A stretch of DNA of 9,714 nucleotides from Gemmatimonadota bacterium (GTDB lineage: Bacteria > Gemmatimonadota > Gemmatimonadetes > Gemmatimonadales > GWC2-71-9). Location: NCBI GenBank assembly GCA_003220975.1, contig QHTX01000097.1, positions 3,546 through 13,259 on the forward strand, in the 5' to 3' direction. Both the position numbers and the translations under genes were made by a program. A model generated the notes under the pieces. That model was not told where the DNA came from, ran no database searches, and worked only from the letters and a program-made list of their open reading frames with translations. Shown here in pieces: positions 6,801 through 9,714 of the stretch (positions within the stretch are counted from its first letter, which is position 1; each line of letters begins with the position of its first letter).

Positions 6801-7176
6801 CGCGGACGTCAGGAACCTGCTGAACTTCAAGAACGTCGAAGGGGCGTACGCCGAGACGGGCGACGTCACGAACAGCCTGCTCAAGGACAAGACGCTGAGC
6901 CCGGAGCTGCAGAACCTGGCGAGCGAGGCGCTTCAGGCCGGCACGCTGCAGTCGGACGGCACGATCGACTTGAGCACGCCGTGCAGCACCTGGGGCAGCC
7001 CGGTGAACTGCGAGTCGCTGCGACGGGTCGAGGCGCGGTTCGGCAACGGCAACCAGTTGTACACCCTGGCCGAGCAGAACCGTGCCCTGAATGCCTACTA
7101 CGACGCGTTCTTCGGGTTGCAACGGTTCAACGGCAGCCCGCGGCACATTCGCGTCGGCATCGAGGTGAACTTCTAA
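3874..7176 (+). CDS. TonB-dependent outer-membrane receptor with carboxypeptidase-regulatory domain (Oar-like)
   Basis: This 1100-residue outer-membrane transporter starts with a signal peptide (hydrophobic 18-31, likely cut near SLAA-QQ at 32). A CarboxypepD_reg-like beta-sandwich follows at about 36-118 (GTVTGDKGAPIASAQVTIVG, then NKGYYFINNVPIGSYTVRA). A possible TonB-box-like VTVEA stretch lies near 124-128. The plug domain spans about 140-255 and includes ISIRGGRPGEANIYIDGAPV (177-196). The remainder is a beta barrel of many amphipathic strands ending in an aromatic-terminated strand, IRVGIEVNF, as expected for assembly by the BAM machinery. Two cysteine pairs (C356/C378, C1037/C1046) sit in probable outer loops. 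The protein should import or bind a substrate using TonB energy; which substrate cannot be told. The ATG at 3874 has GGAGG eight bases upstream; an in-frame GTG at 3814 is an alternative. A large secreted protein follows and is probably its partner. Confidence 0.95.
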   Translation: MTRRVRSAFGRFLALSCPSALTLLVVASSLAAQQLTGKVEGTVTGDKGAPIASAQVTIVGTSFGALTDNKGYYFINNVPIGSYTVRAKFIGYTAAEVPGVRVQGGFTLTVNVKLTQSAVAIGPVTVEAAANPIVPRDKVTSGSTVSGDLVASLPLDDVRQVLTFQPGVVESGRAAGISIRGGRPGEANIYIDGAPVRSTNGSLTNGAATVSTDRVLVAPITIGTNAVEEVSVTTGALGVEFSDAQSGVIGYTTRTGGEKLTGSFSGESDAPFGNAISVGYNRFEGSLGGPVPNIANLRWFGSAVVQGQSSDFRGLGADSIPLYVVGGVDQVVTDTGSDGTVTQTVLPKFVQYSGQCGVLGSNASPMAQAIQSNYGFDCQGRRRAMNWTTVTQLQGNLQYTYGSGSSIRLTGVTNGTQQRFYPGTNIADPALFSGQHTWQRLAVLNWSHQVTRAADRALNVNLNLSWGRDRSLAGPLDPASDIETRDPTMGIELKSLQFDGLAGFPFPITDDIVRNIRTNNPDGLKVPLLNRTDLNNVQAGRLNPYGLQAGSFFTSGMRTTATLLSETRYNGRLVVDWQANRFHRFTLGGDFKKTDLSYWSSGLESQIFMDAYVVHPVQYGLFAADRLDLGDVVLEVGARWDYYDSKALFSNTPGFIFNNPRASLYPDAATDPAQYAAFLADTGIWTPSKGHHALSPRLRVSFPVTEKTGFRLSYSHQVQSPEFTTLLSGTNNDLSFTNTNDTFGRDANFGKTILFEFGVRHAFSQDLVLDVSAYNKDKVADLAYRILPYVSPRQASETLSVNVLTNADFGNAKGIDVKLDRRVGNYLNATVAYTFQVSKNTGSDPFTYLNTFARQVSGLTGDRTLPPEAAQPTDDNRTHNLVGAMALSFPSDWKKGTTLGSIVRDASAFLTFYARSGLPYTLLVNNGDGQTVPHLNFGLGGRAAENLNTSTLPWTKNIDLRLNKGFRFGRLDWTFYADVRNLLNFKNVEGAYAETGDVTNSLLKDKTLSPELQNLASEALQAGTLQSDGTIDLSTPCSTWGSPVNCESLRRVEARFGNGNQLYTLAEQNRALNAYYDAFFGLQRFNGSPRHIRVGIEVNF

Positions 7177-7188
7177 ACGGGCGGCGGC

Positions 7189-7222
7189 GGGCGGCGCTCC
7201 GGTGATTCCCGGGACGCCGCCC
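7189..7222 (+). terminator. Strong GC hairpin between receptor and downstream gene (terminator or attenuator without T tail)
   Basis: GGGCGGCG (7189-7196) and CGCCGCCC (7215-7222) are a perfect 8-base inverted repeat that begins 13 bases after the receptor stop. The loop region can extend the stem with TCC/GGA pairs. No T run follows, so termination would have to be T-independent or partial. It could also stabilise the upstream mRNA. The next gene starts 30 bases later with its own ribosome-binding site. Confidence 0.5.
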
Positions 7223-7252
7223 TCGGCTGCCGCTAGTCGAGGAGAGTCGGCT

Positions 7253-9714
7253 ATGCGTTCAACGTCGTCTATTCGCTCGGTGCGGGCCGCGCTGCTCGTG
7301 GCGTTCGCGGGCGCGACGCTCGGCGCGTCGGTCGCCGCCGCCAAACCCACGCGGCCGCGCGCCTCGAGGCTGTTCGCCTCCGCCGGCTACCTGTTCCAGG
7401 TGAACCAGCAGGTGTGCGGCGTCGACAACATCGGCGAGATCTGCGTGGCGTTCGCCGGGTCGCCGGTGGGCGGCGGCGGCTTCTGGCCCAAGGGCACGCC
7501 GGACCAGTACATCTTCAACTCGGGGCTGCAGCTCGCCGGGATCATCAAGAACAGCCCGTTCGCGCACCCGGTGGGGAGCAGCGACACGGTGGGAGCCTTC
7601 TTCTTCGACCCCCGCGGCGACCAGGCGATGGGGGACCCCCAGTCGCTGGTGTTCAGCCGGCTCGAACCGGCGGACGTGAGTACCTGGAGCAGCCCGCCGA
7701 CCAAGACGGTGCTCGACCCGAACATCTACAACCCGATCCTGCTCGGGAGCGATGCGATTTCGCAGGGGGACGTGTTCGTGCGCTATTGGGAGGGCAACCC
7801 GGGGTTTTTGACGGGTCGCACCCATCCGATGGGCATCGCCGTGGACGAGCGCATCCTCGCCTGGAATTATCCGAGCGGCAACGAAGACATCATCTACATC
7901 ATCTACACCTTCTATAACGTCACCGCGCGGTCGACGTCGGGGAAATACACGAACGCCACGATCCCCGGCCCGCTCCAGGCGGAGATCGCGGCGATCGGTG
8001 ATCAGTTCCAGGACGTCAACGAAGCGAAGTTCAAGGTCACCATCCCCGACGACGGCTATACCATCGATTCGCTGTACGTCGCGCAGGGCATGGACGCCGA
8101 CGTCGCGGTCTTCAACCAGAATTACGCGACGGCGTTCATCCCGTTCAACGTCGGGGCGGAGTACACGGGAACGTTCCTGCCCGACGTCGGGTGGCAGTAC
8201 CCCCCCACCATCTTCGGCCCGCCGTTCGCGGCGGCGACCGGGTTCATCGGCATCAAGTACCTGCGCTCGCCCACCGACGCCTCGGGGAAGCAGGTCGGAC
8301 TGACGATGTTCTCGCAGGAGCTGAACTCGGCGACCGGGTTCCCCGACGCCGTGGGGGTGAACCAGCTGTACCGCTATCTGTCGGGCTTCCTCGGACCGGC
8401 GGACAACCCGTGCAACCCGAGCCCGGGGCCCCCAGGGACGCCCACCACCGATTCCCTGGTGCGGGCACGGCACTACTGCTTCCTCGGCCAGCTGCAGGGC
8501 GACGCGCGCTTCTACCAGGCGTCGGGGCCGCTCGCCCTGCCGCCGGGCGAAGCGCGCAGCGTGGTCGTGGCCTACATCAACGCCGCGCCCTACAACGGCA
8601 CCGGCACGCCGTACGTCAAAAAGGGTGCGTCCTTCGACACGAAGCCGGGCACGGACGGCGTGGGCCTGACCGGGGTGCAGACCGATTCGATCCGGCTCAT
8701 CGACAAGATCGCGGGATGGGTGTCGTCCACCGATGCCGACGCGAACGGCGTGACGCAGGACGAGGTGACCGTCGTGCCGCGCTCGCTGCTCGGGAAAGCG
8801 CTGGTGGCGCAAGCGGTATACGACAACGGGTTCCTGCTGCCGTTCTCCCCGGACGCGCCGAATTTCTACCTGGTGCCGGGCAACAATCAGGTGACGGTCG
8901 TGTGGACGCAGAGCCGCTCGGAGACGTCCGGCGATCCGTTCTACGCGATCGCGAGCCTGGACTCGGTGCTCGTCGATCCAGCCAATCCGGGGCTCGGCAA
9001 GAAGGCGAACCCGCTGTTCGACCCGGACTTCCGGCAGTTCGACGTCGAGGGCTATCGGATCTACCGCGGCCGCACCGCCAACGCGCTCGAGCTGGTGGCG
9101 CAGTTCGACTACGCCGGCACGAGCTTCGTGGACTATACCGGCCAGATCGACTACGGCGACCGCAACGGCGACGGACTGGTGCAGTGCGCACCGGAGCTCG
9201 GCTTGCAGCAGGACTGCCCCGTCACCTTCGCCGCGAACCCGGTCATCAGCGGCCCGTCGCCGTCGCCCAGCTGGCCCACCGGGCTGGCGGGCGACATCAT
9301 CCAGATTCCGCCGGGCGGCCGCACCGAGCTCTTTACGACCGGCGTCATCAACCTCAAGGCCGACACCGCCGTCGTGACCCAATCGTGCGTCAGCCAGCTG
9401 TGCCCGTCGCTGAAGGATACGGGCGTGCCGTTCGTGTACGTGGACAAGAACGTGCTCAATTCGTTCTCCTACGTGTACGCGGTGACGGCGTTCGACCTGA
9501 ACTCCATCAAGTCGGGCCCGACCTCGCTCGAGTCGCCGCGGGTCACGAAGAAGGTGACGCCGCGCCGCGCCGCGACGAACCAGGGAACGCCCGCCGGGCC
9601 GGTCACGTTCGCGACCATCGGCGGGGACGGCACCACCCTGAATCCCAACGCCGCGAACCCGACCATCGACGCCACCAAGGGCACGTTCTCGGGGGCCGCG
9701 GTGCCGACCGGCCG
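7253..9714 (+). CDS. Large secreted protein with FnIII-like region (N-terminal 820 residues, runs off window)
   Basis: Translation from ATG 7253 (GAGGAGA at 7239-7245) stays open to the window end. A signal peptide is clear: Arg at 2, 8 and 11, hydrophobic 12-28, likely cut after VAAA at 30; there is no lipobox. Residues 40-530 form a beta-rich region I do not recognise, with a MDADVAVFN segment at 280-288. Residues ~536-765 look like a fibronectin type III fold (VTVVWTQSRS, then EGYRIYRG at 599-606, TSFVDYT, and SFSYVYAVTAFD at 737-748), split by a long insert at ~632-725. Calcium-loop-like motifs occur at DADANGVTQDE (494-504) and DRNGDG (636-641). All eight cysteines fall in four close pairs (55/64, 387/409, 645/655, 712/717), suggesting disulfides outside the cytoplasm. 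It is likely an envelope or surface partner of the preceding receptor. The C-terminus, where a sorting or anchoring domain would be, is missing. Confidence 0.85.
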   Translation, partial: MRSTSSIRSVRAALLVAFAGATLGASVAAAKPTRPRASRLFASAGYLFQVNQQVCGVDNIGEICVAFAGSPVGGGGFWPKGTPDQYIFNSGLQLAGIIKNSPFAHPVGSSDTVGAFFFDPRGDQAMGDPQSLVFSRLEPADVSTWSSPPTKTVLDPNIYNPILLGSDAISQGDVFVRYWEGNPGFLTGRTHPMGIAVDERILAWNYPSGNEDIIYIIYTFYNVTARSTSGKYTNATIPGPLQAEIAAIGDQFQDVNEAKFKVTIPDDGYTIDSLYVAQGMDADVAVFNQNYATAFIPFNVGAEYTGTFLPDVGWQYPPTIFGPPFAAATGFIGIKYLRSPTDASGKQVGLTMFSQELNSATGFPDAVGVNQLYRYLSGFLGPADNPCNPSPGPPGTPTTDSLVRARHYCFLGQLQGDARFYQASGPLALPPGEARSVVVAYINAAPYNGTGTPYVKKGASFDTKPGTDGVGLTGVQTDSIRLIDKIAGWVSSTDADANGVTQDEVTVVPRSLLGKALVAQAVYDNGFLLPFSPDAPNFYLVPGNNQVTVVWTQSRSETSGDPFYAIASLDSVLVDPANPGLGKKANPLFDPDFRQFDVEGYRIYRGRTANALELVAQFDYAGTSFVDYTGQIDYGDRNGDGLVQCAPELGLQQDCPVTFAANPVISGPSPSPSWPTGLAGDIIQIPPGGRTELFTTGVINLKADTAVVTQSCVSQLCPSLKDTGVPFVYVDKNVLNSFSYVYAVTAFDLNSIKSGPTSLESPRVTKKVTPRRAATNQGTPAGPVTFATIGGDGTTLNPNAANPTIDATKGTFSGAAVPTG

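Noticed and set aside
7613..7621. RGD tripeptide (residues 121-123) in the secreted protein, suggestive of integrin binding.
   Set aside because: Tripeptides occur often by chance, and an environmental bacterium gives no reason to invoke host adhesion.
7259..9382. Long minus-strand open frame antisense to the secreted protein.
   Set aside because: Composition is typical of a shadow frame; the plus frame has a signal peptide, paired cysteines and FnIII-like strands.

Overview
The window is uniformly GC-rich and densely coded. It encodes a Gram-negative style outer-membrane TonB-dependent receptor next to a SigR/RsrA-type thiol-stress sigma/anti-sigma pair and a large secreted beta-rich protein. 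That combination, with the Oar-like carboxypeptidase-regulatory domain on the receptor, fits best with Gemmatimonadota or a close environmental relative. This taxonomic placement is inference from protein style, not from a marker gene. No rRNA, tRNA, CRISPR array or insertion sequence was recognised.

Left arm, minus strand (1-1758). Four genes run leftward and form a tight operon. They are an ECF sigma factor of the SigR type, a small zinc-binding anti-sigma factor of the RsrA type, a DUF92/TMEM19 membrane protein (the family of plant VTE6 phytyl-phosphate kinase), and the start of an FAD-dependent reductase of the geranylgeranyl-reductase type, cut by the window edge. Every junction is a 4-base stop/start overlap (ATGA, GTGA, GTGA). 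A GGAAC-N18-GTT element sits just upstream of the sigma gene and matches the promoter class that SigR-type factors recognise, so autoregulation is likely. The operon therefore appears to couple a redox-sensing switch to an isoprenoid-chain reduction or phosphorylation step.

Middle, plus strand (1830-3622). A divergent pair is fused by a TGATG junction: a ~200-residue protein with a possible V4R-like C-terminus, and an M24-family metallopeptidase (Xaa-Pro aminopeptidase/prolidase type) with all five metal ligands. A 251-base gap follows. It holds a nested inverted repeat (3688-3740), a weak promoter candidate, and a second strong ribosome-binding site that creates an alternative start or a 22-codon upstream ORF.

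Right arm, plus strand (3874-9714). A 1100-residue TonB-dependent receptor is followed, after 76 bases holding a strong GC hairpin, by a secreted protein of more than 820 residues that runs off the window. The secreted protein has a signal peptide, an FnIII-like region with an inserted loop, calcium-loop-like motifs and closely paired cysteines. The two probably form an outer-membrane receptor/partner pair; the substrate cannot be read from the sequence.
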